A stretch of 64,000 nucleotides of DNA, taken from Bacteroidota bacterium. Its GTDB lineage: Bacteria; Bacteroidota; Bacteroidia; Chitinophagales; Chitinophagaceae. Made by a program: the position numbers and the translations under genes. Shown here piece by piece: positions 17,486 to 25,480 of the stretch (its first letter is position 1; each line of letters opens with the position of its first letter). The stretch covers positions 1 through 64,000 of the forward strand of contig JABDGU010000004.1 of the NCBI GenBank assembly GCA_013285905.1, in the 5' to 3' direction. The notes under the pieces are model-generated. The model worked only from the letters and a program-made list of their open reading frames with translations, did not search any database and was not told the origin of the DNA.

Positions 17486-18263
17486 ATTCTTCGATTGCCA
17501 ATTTGAAATCGTACTTATTGATGTACATCTTACCAGAGTTAGAAATTGGATAATCTTTCTGTTTTATAATAGCTTTTAGTGCATCAATTTCTTCTTGTGG
17601 GGTAGTCACGCCAAAGTAAATTTCACAAAGATTTGATTTGTGAAATGGAAACACACCATTGTTTAAAACATCAATCAACCTTACCTCATTTTCGTACTCC
17701 CATACTTTCGACTTACAGCACATCCATCTTACTGATGTGCCGCTTGTTTCGAAACTATGTTGAAGTGGTTTTATTTCATCTTCATATTTCACTTCAACAG
17801 TGATAGTTGGACCACTCATTGTAGGAACTTTAAATCCTAAACAAACGCCTCGGTGCTTATCTGCATAATGGCTCCACATTAAAGTGCTGTCATTTATTTT
17901 GGACATACAATATATTCCATAGGTAGAGCGGCAACTAAGTAATGCCTTTGTTGTGCTTTCCCTAAATGTCTCGTCACCAATCATTTTCAACTCATCTTCT
18001 AGCCCTGGCTGGGATAAACCCTTTTTTCTTAGAAAAGAAATAATGTCATTAATACCTGATGGCTCTATGAAGCCAAGATGTAGTTCAAATGGGTCATTAA
18101 AATTCTCAGCAGTTTGTAAAAAAATAGTTTGGTCACCCAGTATAAGTTTTGCGTCTTTTAAATTCACATACTTATACAGAATGTTTCTTTGGTCGTGAAG
18201 CGTTACATTAAGCTCTCTAAGAGTTTTAAGCAGTATATTGTCATCCATCATTTCTTTAATCAT
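17475..18263 (-). CDS. DUF2971 protein, intact copy
   Basis: 262 residues. Family features are the early YKYVN segment, ENFNDPFELHLGF near residue 54, STLMWSHYADKHRGVCLGF near 125, and the C-terminal KVWEYENEVRLI and EIYFGVTTP motifs. The function of DUF2971 is unknown; the conserved His, Arg and Glu residues suggest a catalytic or nucleotide-binding site, and genes of this family often sit in variable genome regions. It follows a second, broken DUF2971 gene with an ATGA start/stop overlap, so the two were a tandem, translationally coupled pair. Confidence 0.85.
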   Translation of the reverse strand: MIKEMMDDNILLKTLRELNVTLHDQRNILYKYVNLKDAKLILGDQTIFLQTAENFNDPFELHLGFIEPSGINDIISFLRKKGLSQPGLEDELKMIGDETFRESTTKALLSCRSTYGIYCMSKINDSTLMWSHYADKHRGVCLGFKVPTMSGPTITVEVKYEDEIKPLQHSFETSGTSVRWMCCKSKVWEYENEVRLIDVLNNGVFPFHKSNLCEIYFGVTTPQEEIDALKAIIKQKDYPISNSGKMYINKYDFKLAIEEFNL

Positions 18264-19110
18264 ATTTTGATCTTACTTTCCGTTTCTCTGTCAGTCTTTT
18301 GGAAATCGATTTCTAGATTAAATCGCTCTTTGCTGACCTTCATCTTTCCTATTCTCGACAGGTTGTAGTCTCGTTCTTTTATAATGCTTTTCAGCTTATC
18401 TATGTCATTTTGTGGCGTAGATACACCGAAGTAGATTTCCACAAGTTGTTCCTTTTTGAATGGTAGTAAACCATTCTGTTCTAAGTTAATGGCTCTTACT
18501 TCCTTTTCATACGCCCAGTGCTTTGACTTTGTGCAGGTCCAGTATATCAACGCTGAAACATTATCTAGTAGCCTGATAGTATTCTTCGGGCTATTAGCCT
18601 GATAGTATTCTTCGGGCTAAATTTGTCAGTATAATTTACATTAAATGCTGTGGTCGTGTCTGTTTCATCTTTACTTGGCATTTTAAAGCCTAAGCATACG
18701 CCTTTGTGCTTATTGGAATAGTGAGACCACATCAGAGTACTAACATTGGTTCTTGACAGGCATAATATTCCCAATGCTTGTTTATCAGCTTCAAATTTTT
18801 CATAAGCACTATCCAGAATTATTTTCTTAGTAAGTCTTTTCCTTAATTGGCTTCTATCTCGATTGGGTACATTTTCTAAAATTTCATTAAAAAATACATC
18901 ATCATAGTCAGGAATAAACTCCATCAAGCCCATATGAAGGTCAAAGGGGTCATTAAAATTATTCGGTATCTGATACAACAGATTACCGTTGGATAGGATT
19001 TTCTCAGCTGTATCCGTTTCAACATACTTAAATAAAGTAGTTGTGGGGTTATGAGGTCGAATATTCATTAATCGCAACCGTTCCGTAATAATTTCATCAA
19101 AGTCTTCCAT
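18260..19110 (-). pseudogene. DUF2971 protein, broken by a 26-bp tandem duplication
   Basis: From ATG at 19110 the frame reads a normal DUF2971 start (LFKYVETDTAEKIL, NNFNDPFDLHMGLME, STLMWSHYSNKHKGVCLGF) and stops at 18565 after RLIARRILSGY. A second frame (18550-18260) supplies the missing C-terminus (SKHWAYEKEVRAINLEQNG, VEIYFGVSTPQ). At the junction a 26-bp unit is present twice in tandem (18569-18620). Removing one copy joins the frames as ...KNTIRLLDNVSALIYWTCTK..., giving about 274 residues, similar in length to the intact neighbour. The duplication is therefore recent and could be reversible by slippage. Confidence 0.85.
18569..18620. repeat. 26-bp tandem duplication inside a DUF2971 gene
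   Basis: Two adjacent 26-bp copies (18569-18594 and 18595-18620) differ only in the last base. Each begins TAGCCTGATAGTATTC. Because 26 is not a multiple of three it breaks the reading frame. Confidence 0.95.
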
Positions 19111-19718
19111 TAGTGTAAATATAAGTCTATACGTTGGGAACTTTTTTAGAAATCAAATCCCTTTTACACGTAGTCTTTAAAAAAAACCGCTCGGCGGCAA
19201 TCTCTGATTCCGTAAGTGCCTGTTGTTCGGGATGTTCCGCAGGGCATCCCGTACTGCAAGATAGAAAGCCGTTTTGCAAACGGGCTTCATAGAGTTCTTC
19301 AGCTTAATAAAAGTACGAAAGTTTCCCACTCTCTCCGTCGAAGTGGCAGGCAATCTTCAGATTGCAGCGTTTGCATATAATCTAATCTGGTCAGTGGTCC
19401 GTTTTCCGCCTTTGTTGGTCGCCTGACCAACAAAAATGCACCCCCAAAAGTCCAAGGCCCCGCTTGCGAAAACCCCATACCTGTCCACAAAATAAACCCT
19501 CCAAAACGCTTACAACCCAATCCCAATAACTAATTCCCAATTCCAAATCCCCCACTAAAAAAGTGGATATGTTTTTTTGCACAGCATAAAAGACCGTATT
19601 AATTTTACACCCTCAAAACACCCTATTATGAAACAGCACATTAACCACAGTCCGCCAATATATTGCATGCCCGCCTCATCCCATAGCATCACTTCTGTGC
19701 GCTGATTCATAATCTGAG

Positions 19719-19791
19719 TCTGCGAGTGTCTGCGGAGTTTGTTCATTGCTCCGGGCATCCGGAATTCTGCGATTGTCTGCGGGTATCTGCG
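19719..19791 (+). repeat. TCTGCG hexamer array at 10-bp phase
   Basis: TCTGCG starts at 19719 and 19729 and again at 19766, 19776 and 19786, each neighbouring pair exactly 10 bases apart. Similar CTGCG-type phased arrays are common between genes in Bacteroidetes. Confidence 0.75.
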
Positions 19792-19815
19792 GGAAAATCT
19801 TTTATCCCATTCTAC

Positions 19816-19900
19816 CACATTCAATCACATTAAGCCACATTCCCCACATTCAATCACATTTGTCACATTAAACCACATTCCCCTACATTTTCATCACATT
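19816..19900 (+). repeat. CACATT hexamer array, helically phased, ending at a start codon
   Basis: CACATT begins at 19816, 19826, 19836, 19845, 19855, 19864, 19874 and 19895, with TACATT at 19884 and CCCATT at 19806. Spacing is 9-11 bases throughout, one helical turn. The last copy ends 4 bases before the ATG at 19905 and so covers the normal ribosome-binding region. It could be a protein-binding array, a curved-DNA element or a member of a dispersed repeat class. Confidence 0.8.
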
Positions 19901-19904
19901 TTTT

Positions 19905-20804
19905 ATGATAACCACCACCACACAAGATGCCGCCCGCGAACAATACTTCAGCGGACAGAAAACACAATCGCAGATAGCTGCCGACCTTAATATTCACGTC
20001 AAAACCCTATCTTATTGGATAAAACAAAACAAATGGCGTGAGGCGCGAAGTGCAGCCAGGCAAATGCCCCTCTTTCTTAAAAACAATATCTACTCCCAGT
20101 TGGCCCATCTGCAGATGGCCATACTCACCCGTGAGCCCGACAGGCGTTTCCCCGACAGGCACGAAGCTGAAGTGCAGCGTAAATTATTGGCAGGTATTAA
20201 AAACCTGCCATCCCTTGCACTTCCGGAGACCATTGAGCTGATGAAAGAATTTACTACCGGCCTCGTAAGGGATAATTGCAGCATCGTTAAAGAGGTTACA
20301 ATGCTCTGCGATAATTTTATTCAGAAAAAAATTCAGCCCATTCATCTGTATAATGATCCTTCATGGATCGAAGACCAGCCCCTCCCTGGTGAAGAAGACG
20401 ATGTAAACCCACAAGCAGAAAAAATAGATGCTACTACTCCCGGCTTACACATAAAACAAGTCCCTCAACTCCAAACTGCGCTAACAAAGGAAACCACAAA
20501 CGCAATCCCAATCACTAATTCCCGTCCCGAAACTTCGGGACAAATTCCACCTCAAAATGTGGATAATTCCACCGATAATATTTTTTCTGAAAAGGATAAA
20601 AATCAGGAAGAAAATATTGAAAATCAATCATCTGCAACACAACCTAAACAACAGGAAGGGATAAAAAAGGATAAAACTATTCACAATTCCGCAGAAGAAA
20701 AAAAGGCTCAAGCAAGCCCCAATAAAACAAGGCTCTTTCAGAAAAAAGGTTTCAGTCGCAAAAACACTAATCGAAGTATGGATAACATAAGATACAAGCA
20801 TTAA
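19905..20804 (+). CDS. Terminase-small-subunit-like HTH protein, isolated
   Basis: 299 residues. Residues 8-50 form a helix-turn-helix (YFSGQKTQSQIAADLNIHVK then TLSYWIKQNKW) like those of phage terminase small subunits and DUF1804-type proteins of Mu-like phages. A helical region follows to about 165. The C-terminal 130 residues are low-complexity, rich in Gln, Lys, Asn and Pro, and end in a basic tail; they are probably disordered. Within that tail the palindrome at 20524-20541 encodes SRPETSGQ. No other phage gene is nearby, so this is either a remnant or a domesticated DNA-binding protein. The phased CACATT array abuts its start. Confidence 0.55.
   Translation: MITTTTQDAAREQYFSGQKTQSQIAADLNIHVKTLSYWIKQNKWREARSAARQMPLFLKNNIYSQLAHLQMAILTREPDRRFPDRHEAEVQRKLLAGIKNLPSLALPETIELMKEFTTGLVRDNCSIVKEVTMLCDNFIQKKIQPIHLYNDPSWIEDQPLPGEEDDVNPQAEKIDATTPGLHIKQVPQLQTALTKETTNAIPITNSRPETSGQIPPQNVDNSTDNIFSEKDKNQEENIENQSSATQPKQQEGIKKDKTIHNSAEEKKAQASPNKTRLFQKKGFSRKNTNRSMDNIRYKH
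20524..20541. repeat. Palindrome inside the terminase-like gene
   Basis: GTCCCGAAACTTCGGGAC is an 8-bp stem with a two-base centre, in frame within the disordered tail. It resembles the TCCCGAA-TTCGGGA repeats dispersed between genes in related genomes. Confidence 0.5.
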
Positions 20805-21091
20805 AAGCCATTACAACCTCAGTTCGATGCCATAAATCGAATAGACAAGTGGTCAGTACCGCTTTTTCAGCGGTCAGTACCACTTATCCGGTAAGGAAAA
20901 ATTCCCGTCCTCCTTCTGGGACCCGCGCACTCGCGCAGAGATTCCCCCTTGAGCGTTGGGTTTGTGCAGAGCGAAGGGGGTAGGGGGATGTCAAAGGAAT
21001 CTGTTTATACAACATTCAGGTATGTTATAGGGGTGATAGTGCGTTTTAATGACAAATTTTTCATTAAATTTACAGTAGTACAATAACTCTT

Positions 21092-21322
21092 ATGACAACT
21101 GAAGCACTTCGAACTTTTGCAATTGAAGAAATAAAAAGCAAGAATATGAAGGGGCAAAAAAGGGATATTGATTATTGGCTTTCCCGGCCACCCATAGAAC
21201 GAATAGCCGCAGTTACGGCTCTTGTACACGCTAAATTAAAAGATGGCGAAAGGATGGATAGAACTAAAGTTCGAACAAGGAAAATGCGTAAATCTTCAAA
21301 TCGTAGTAAAGGCACTTTTTGA
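21092..21322 (+). CDS. Small protein of unknown function
   Basis: 76 residues, basic. The central segment DIDYWLSRPPIERIAAVTAL followed by a basic end resembles small Bacteroidetes proteins with a W-L-x-[RK]-PP-x-ER-[IL] motif that often precede nucleotidyltransferase-like genes. No such gene follows; downstream is the dispersed repeat pair. Coding is supported by the motif only. The 287 bases before it hold short palindromes (for example ACCGCT-TTTTC-AGCGGT) and no gene. Confidence 0.45.
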   Translation: MTTEALRTFAIEEIKSKNMKGQKRDIDYWLSRPPIERIAAVTALVHAKLKDGERMDRTKVRTRKMRKSSNRSKGTF

Positions 21323-21382
21323 ATTGCCTCCCATAACAAGACTAAGGGGTTCGTGGATGTCAGTCAAATGCGAAAACAATCG

Positions 21383-21525
21383 CCCCGGCCTTCAGGTCGG
21401 GGAGACAATAGCAAGGTTGTATGGCTTTAGCCAAATCGACTCATGAATGGGGTTTCTATATAGTGTTTTTGGGGCTAAAGCCAGCTAATATTATTCTCAA
21501 AACCCCGACCTGAAGGCCGGGGCTA
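21383..21525. repeat. Dispersed palindromic repeat, inverted copies B and C
   Basis: Copy B (21383-21435) is in reverse orientation: CCCCGGCCTTCAGGTCGGGG, a spacer, then GGCTTTAGCCAAA. Copy C (21471-21525) is forward: GGGGCTAAAGCC, a spacer, then CCCCGACCTGAAGGCCGGGG and CTA. Both match copy A at 6824-6878. The inverted pair could fold into a large cruciform. Confidence 0.85.
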
Positions 21526-21564
21526 TTGAGAAGTGCAATTAGTTTACTGATTAGGCTAATGTTT

Positions 21565-24042
21565 TTAAAACTCCAAAGGGAAATACAATTTCACCCCGAT
21601 ATTTCTACCCATATTGTAGATGCCTGAACGGCCTCTGGGGTCGGTAGGGTAGGGCTCGAAATATTTCAGGCGGCTGAGGTGGTCCTGGTAGGCGACATCA
21701 AAAATATTGTCTGCGAACAAAGAAATGTTGAACAGGGTCTTTCCTTTTTTATTAGTAATGTCGGAGCCAATGGCGCAATTAATTAAAGTATATCCGGGCG
21801 TACTTGTTTCTGTATTATATGCAAGATAGACATTGTTTTGAGCCGCATAATATACCGCCGTTATTTTCACAAATGCATTCTTTAAGCGAGGAAAGGGATG
21901 TTTGAAATTTCCCCGCAACTCACTTGTGCCGTGTATAGGAGGAATGAAAGGCAGGTATTTAGAACTGTCATTCGCGGCTCCTTTATTAATGCCATAGACA
22001 ACAGATATGCCGTTCTCAAAATGCAGCCAGTCCAGCGGGTGTGGGTGTATGTCGATATTCAGTTCGCCGCCATATAATTGCGCTGCGGATTGCTGGAACT
22101 GGAATGTCTGGTTGCCGGCAATTATAACGGAGTCCTGCCCGTTTTTTGCCAATACCTTTTTATTGAAAATGTAGTTGGAGATATTGTTATTGAATATTGC
22201 TGCACTGATGGAAATATGCTGCGAAACATAGTCCACGCCTATATCTTCCTGCAAGCTGAATTCCGGCTGGAAATTAGGGTTGCCGATCTGGTATATATTG
22301 GTGCCTGGGTGTACGCCGTTGGCCGAAATTTCAGCAATGTTTGGCGCGCGGAAGCCACGGGCAATATTTGCCTTTGCAGAAAAATGTTCTGAAAAATTAT
22401 AAGTGGCGCCCGCGCTATAGGTCATGCCGGAAAAAGTATGGTCGTAATTACTGAATGGCTTGCTTGTGCCGGTAGTGTCCGAACCTGTATAAGCCATATC
22501 AAAGCCAGTAACAGGATCTGGCTTTGTAAGTAAAGCATCATTATGGAAAGTACGGACATCGTACCTTATTCCACCGCTCAGGTCCAGCTTGCCAAACGTT
22601 TTCTTGGCCATTACAAAAGGGCCGATGTCAAACTCGTTGTAGGATGGGATAATAAATTCAGTACCATTTGTTACCTTATTGGTTTGGTACATGCCGTTCA
22701 CACCTGCTGTAATGTTCCAGCCTGCCATCTCTGCGAGGTAATACTTTAGGTCATAGATGTAAGTATTCATTTGCAGGTAGAGGCCCGGTATATCTGTATA
22801 TTCAGGATGGCTGAACTCGCGGCGAACGCTGCTTTCAAAACCAATATCTATAGCCAATAGTCCATTTGCGAGGTTAAAATTGTTTGACAACATAGCGCGA
22901 TAATGCTGTACATGCTGATGGAGCGCAGGTAAGGTATAAGTGTTCAGTTCACTGTTAGATACAATGGGGCGGTAAGTATCGGCCTCCGTTATTTGTTTAG
23001 TGAATTGCCTGCTGGCGGAGTCCCTGCTGCCATCGGGTATTGCCTGCAGGTCATCGAACAAACTAAGGTCGAGATGCGAGGAGCCCCAGCTTCTTTTAAG
23101 CCCTAAAGTGGCGTTGGCATCTGTCTCGGAATAATTAGTGGCATATACGCGTCCGTCCACAGGGTCCTGGTAGTCCATTGCCTGTTTGTGCGAAACGCGG
23201 CCCAGCCATTCAAAGCCATTCTTATTGCCTGAGGCCATGCCCGAACCACCAATAAGGTTGTTATTACTTTGATATTCTGTTTGAACTGAACCGATAATTT
23301 TCCCTTCGGGCGCAAAGGGCGTGGGGATGAGGTTAACCACACCTGCCAGGGCATCAGAACCATATATGAGGCTGGATGGCCCCTTTACAACCTCTATGCG
23401 GTCAATACTGTATTCGTCCACTTCGATGCCATGTTCATCTCCCCATTGCTGTCCTTCCTGGCGCATACCATCGTATAGTGTGAGTACCCTGTTGTAGCCC
23501 AGGCCGCGGATATAGGGCTTTGACACATTGGGCCCGGTGGTAACAGCCGTAACACCCGGCACTTTTGCTATGGCATCAATAATATTGGTACTGATATTTT
23601 CTTTGAGGTAATCGTTGTTGATAGCTATTATCGGAACAGGGCTGCGCCTTATTTCTGTAGCCTTTGACTGCCCCGTTATCACCACTTCCTGTTTTTCGAT
23701 AGCGCTTTCTTTCAGCTTGAAATCCTGTTTTGTATTTCCGATGATAAGAACATTTTGTGTGAACGAAGTGTAGCTTATCATGGTTGCAACAACCACAAAT
23801 TTTCCCTTAGGTAAATTCTCTATCAGGTAATAGCCATTGCTGTCTGCGACAGCGCCGGCCTTAAGGTCGGGTATTTGTACAACTGCGCCCGGCAAGGTAT
23901 TGCCTGCATTGTCGGTTACTTTACCCGATAGTGTATTGTTATTGGCAGGCATTGCATGTATAAAAAATGGTTGGAATAGGATAAATAATAAGATTGTCGA
24001 TAAAGCATTCTTCTTTATTGGTAGATAATCTTTTGATTTCAT
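21565..24042 (-). CDS. TonB-dependent receptor, putative metal uptake (second copy)
   Basis: 825 residues from ATG at 24042, the start chosen because MKSKDYLPIKKNALSTILLF opens a signal peptide; an upstream in-frame start at 24138 would bury it. A carboxypeptidase-regulatory-like domain (LSGKVTDNAGNTLPGAVVQI) precedes the plug, which carries RQEGQQWGDEHGIEVDEY and VVKGPSSLIYGSDALAGVVN. The barrel ends in ...LYFPLEF with a terminal Phe. The GQQWG-x-EH plug motif is shared with the receptor at 25481 and resembles ZnuD-type receptors, suggesting zinc or another metal; this is inference. A strong terminator separates it from the upstream genes of the same strand. Confidence 0.88.
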   Translation of the reverse strand: MKSKDYLPIKKNALSTILLFILFQPFFIHAMPANNNTLSGKVTDNAGNTLPGAVVQIPDLKAGAVADSNGYYLIENLPKGKFVVVATMISYTSFTQNVLIIGNTKQDFKLKESAIEKQEVVITGQSKATEIRRSPVPIIAINNDYLKENISTNIIDAIAKVPGVTAVTTGPNVSKPYIRGLGYNRVLTLYDGMRQEGQQWGDEHGIEVDEYSIDRIEVVKGPSSLIYGSDALAGVVNLIPTPFAPEGKIIGSVQTEYQSNNNLIGGSGMASGNKNGFEWLGRVSHKQAMDYQDPVDGRVYATNYSETDANATLGLKRSWGSSHLDLSLFDDLQAIPDGSRDSASRQFTKQITEADTYRPIVSNSELNTYTLPALHQHVQHYRAMLSNNFNLANGLLAIDIGFESSVRREFSHPEYTDIPGLYLQMNTYIYDLKYYLAEMAGWNITAGVNGMYQTNKVTNGTEFIIPSYNEFDIGPFVMAKKTFGKLDLSGGIRYDVRTFHNDALLTKPDPVTGFDMAYTGSDTTGTSKPFSNYDHTFSGMTYSAGATYNFSEHFSAKANIARGFRAPNIAEISANGVHPGTNIYQIGNPNFQPEFSLQEDIGVDYVSQHISISAAIFNNNISNYIFNKKVLAKNGQDSVIIAGNQTFQFQQSAAQLYGGELNIDIHPHPLDWLHFENGISVVYGINKGAANDSSKYLPFIPPIHGTSELRGNFKHPFPRLKNAFVKITAVYYAAQNNVYLAYNTETSTPGYTLINCAIGSDITNKKGKTLFNISLFADNIFDVAYQDHLSRLKYFEPYPTDPRGRSGIYNMGRNIGVKLYFPLEF

Positions 24043-24090
24043 AATGTAAATAACGGAAAAACTTATAGTATATGAACAGCAAAGGATGAA

Positions 24091-24127
24091 AAAAAAACAG
24101 TGCCTTATTTTAAAAATAAGGCACTGT
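24091..24127 (-). terminator. Intrinsic terminator/attenuator upstream of the second TonB receptor
   Basis: A 15-bp perfect stem (ACAGTGCCTTATTTT, 24097-24111, with its complement at 24113-24127) is followed on the minus strand by a T-run (24091-24096). It lies between the beta-barrel gene at 24142 and the receptor start at 24042. It should limit read-through into that receptor. Confidence 0.9.
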
Positions 24128-24141
24128 GATGATAGCATCTA

Positions 24142-24882
24142 TTAGGGATGTAATATGTAATAGAGCGTAAGATTTGTATTTAGCCCCGCAATTGGTTCAT
24201 TATAGCTTGTAATCCAGCGGCCGGCATTATTATTTCTATTCTCATAATTGATGCTGAAATCGGGCTTTGAATAAAAATAATCAATGTTCAGCATAATCCC
24301 TGAATGTTTTGAGATCGCGTACCTGCCACCGATACCAAGCTGTAAACCAAAGGTATTCGCAGTCGATTCTTTTTGTGTGAACGTACTTGCTGCCTGGTCT
24401 TCAAAAAACATTTGCATGCCGGCTAAATGTGCATTGACCAATCCAACCAGCAGTCTCGAGTCAAAAGAGAACTTCTTCCCGATAGGTAATGAGTAGTATG
24501 GCCCTACCAGGAAATTCATTGAATAATTACTCCCCTGCGTGTTAACGGTAGAACTATCAATGGCAAATGCATCTTTAAAGCCATCTGCTAATACCTGGAG
24601 CCCTTTAAAGCTATAACTGTGGTATGATATCAGTGCATTTATACCCCAATTTTTATTGATAAACCACGTTCCTGTTACCCCGATATTAAAGCCGGGCCCG
24701 GCGAAACCTGATTTAGGATCATTGAAGTCAGTTTTGGTATAGTTTCCACCCGGCGCAGATAAGCCGCCCGTCAAGCCAAAAATGAAACCAGGTTTATCTT
24801 GCATGTTAGGCTGTTGTGCTTTTGCGTTGTTAGCACATATAATTGTAAAAAGTAAAGACATTATTGCTATTTGTTGTTTCAT
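24142..24882 (-). CDS. Outer-membrane beta-barrel protein
   Basis: 246 residues. A signal peptide (MKQQIAIMSLLFTIICANNAKA, cut before QQP) is followed by amphipathic strands typical of OmpW/PorT-like eight-stranded barrels, for example FIFGLTGGLSAPGGNY, FNIGVTGTWFINKNWGI and FGLQLGIGGRYAI. It ends ...NLTLYYILHP. It is third in the minus-strand run receptor-lipoprotein-barrel, 21 bases after the lipoprotein gene. It may assist the receptors or act as an independent porin; no ligand can be inferred. Confidence 0.8.
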   Translation of the reverse strand: MKQQIAIMSLLFTIICANNAKAQQPNMQDKPGFIFGLTGGLSAPGGNYTKTDFNDPKSGFAGPGFNIGVTGTWFINKNWGINALISYHSYSFKGLQVLADGFKDAFAIDSSTVNTQGSNYSMNFLVGPYYSLPIGKKFSFDSRLLVGLVNAHLAGMQMFFEDQAASTFTQKESTANTFGLQLGIGGRYAISKHSGIMLNIDYFYSKPDFSINYENRNNNAGRWITSYNEPIAGLNTNLTLYYILHP

Positions 24883-24903
24883 AATAGTTGTTTTAGCAGA
24901 TTA

Positions 24904-25464
24904 TTAATTAGTAATGTTAACTGTAAACGTACAATCCATGTCTATCGAGCCGGGAGCGCAATCGCCGTTCTTTACATTTGGCTGGTGATGAAGCGTTACT
25001 TCAACATGTCCATTGCTTACAGCAGTTGTCGTAAAAAGGTCTGTCAAGCCAATCGGTAAAGGGGTTGGATTAGTGTCTTTATCTGTTTGGATACAAGTCA
25101 GGTTAAGCCCTGAAGAAACATCAAAACAAAAAAGATGATAATTTTCCCGGTCTTTTATTTCAGGAGTAACATCAGTAAGTGAATCCAGCAATTGTATTGT
25201 CACATTATAAGACGCGTTCTTTTTTAAATTTAATACGGCAAGACTTGTATCGGGAGGCGTGGCGCCCGTTGGGTCGAGCTCAATCCATTTGGCGGTTCGC
25301 ACATCAGTAGAATCGCCTGCATTGGTTGCAGTGATGATCATTGTGGTCAATGCCTCATTGCCGGGTAATGGGGGTGCAATAGCCGTTTCCTTTTTGTTAC
25401 ATGCACTCCAGCAGATCAATAATGTGAATATTGACGCGAGCAGTATAATTTTTTTCTTTTTCAT
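24904..25464 (-). CDS. Lipoprotein linked to a TonB receptor
   Basis: 186 residues from ATG at 25464; MKKKKIILLASIFTLLI then CWSAC-NKK forms a lipoprotein signal with Cys near residue 22. The longer frame to 25572 overlaps the receptor gene and lacks a proper signal, so it was rejected. The mature part is beta-rich (LTTMIITATNAGDSTDVRTA, YNVTIQLLDSLTDVTPEIKD, VEVTLHHQPN) and resembles a family annotated in Bacteroidetes as type 1 periplasmic-binding-fold-like lipoproteins next to TonB receptors. The start is 17 bases from the receptor stop at 25481. A surface or periplasmic substrate-handling role is likely but unproven. Confidence 0.75.
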   Translation of the reverse strand: MKKKKIILLASIFTLLICWSACNKKETAIAPPLPGNEALTTMIITATNAGDSTDVRTAKWIELDPTGATPPDTSLAVLNLKKNASYNVTIQLLDSLTDVTPEIKDRENYHLFCFDVSSGLNLTCIQTDKDTNPTPLPIGLTDLFTTTAVSNGHVEVTLHHQPNVKNGDCAPGSIDMDCTFTVNITN

Positions 25465-25480
25465 TGTTTTTTTAGTTTTT

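Larger units (their letters stand above)
19111..19904. other. Gene-free, repeat-rich spacer
   Basis: No convincing gene in 794 bases. It holds several palindromes: CGGGATG/CATCCCG around 19228-19250, GCAATCT-TC-AGATTGC near 19350-19365, and TTTGTTGGTC-GCCT-GACCAACAAA (19409-19432). A near-consensus promoter, TTG (19577-19579), 20 bases, TAATTTTA (19600-19607), precedes a 25-codon frame starting at ATG 19628. Two phased hexamer arrays follow. It looks like a mosaic of dispersed non-coding repeats. Confidence 0.6.

Noticed and set aside
19555-19824. An 89-codon minus-strand frame in the repeat-rich spacer.
   Set aside because: It crosses palindromes and the TCTGCG array, has no recognisable domain, and no promoter was found.
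19806-19900. The CACATT array as a CRISPR array.
   Set aside because: Units are only 6 bases at one helical turn, with no spacers of CRISPR length and no cas genes.
21243-21446. A 67-codon frame overlapping the small gene at 21092 and running into the dispersed repeat.
   Set aside because: Its C-terminal half is the repeat itself, so it is not likely a gene.
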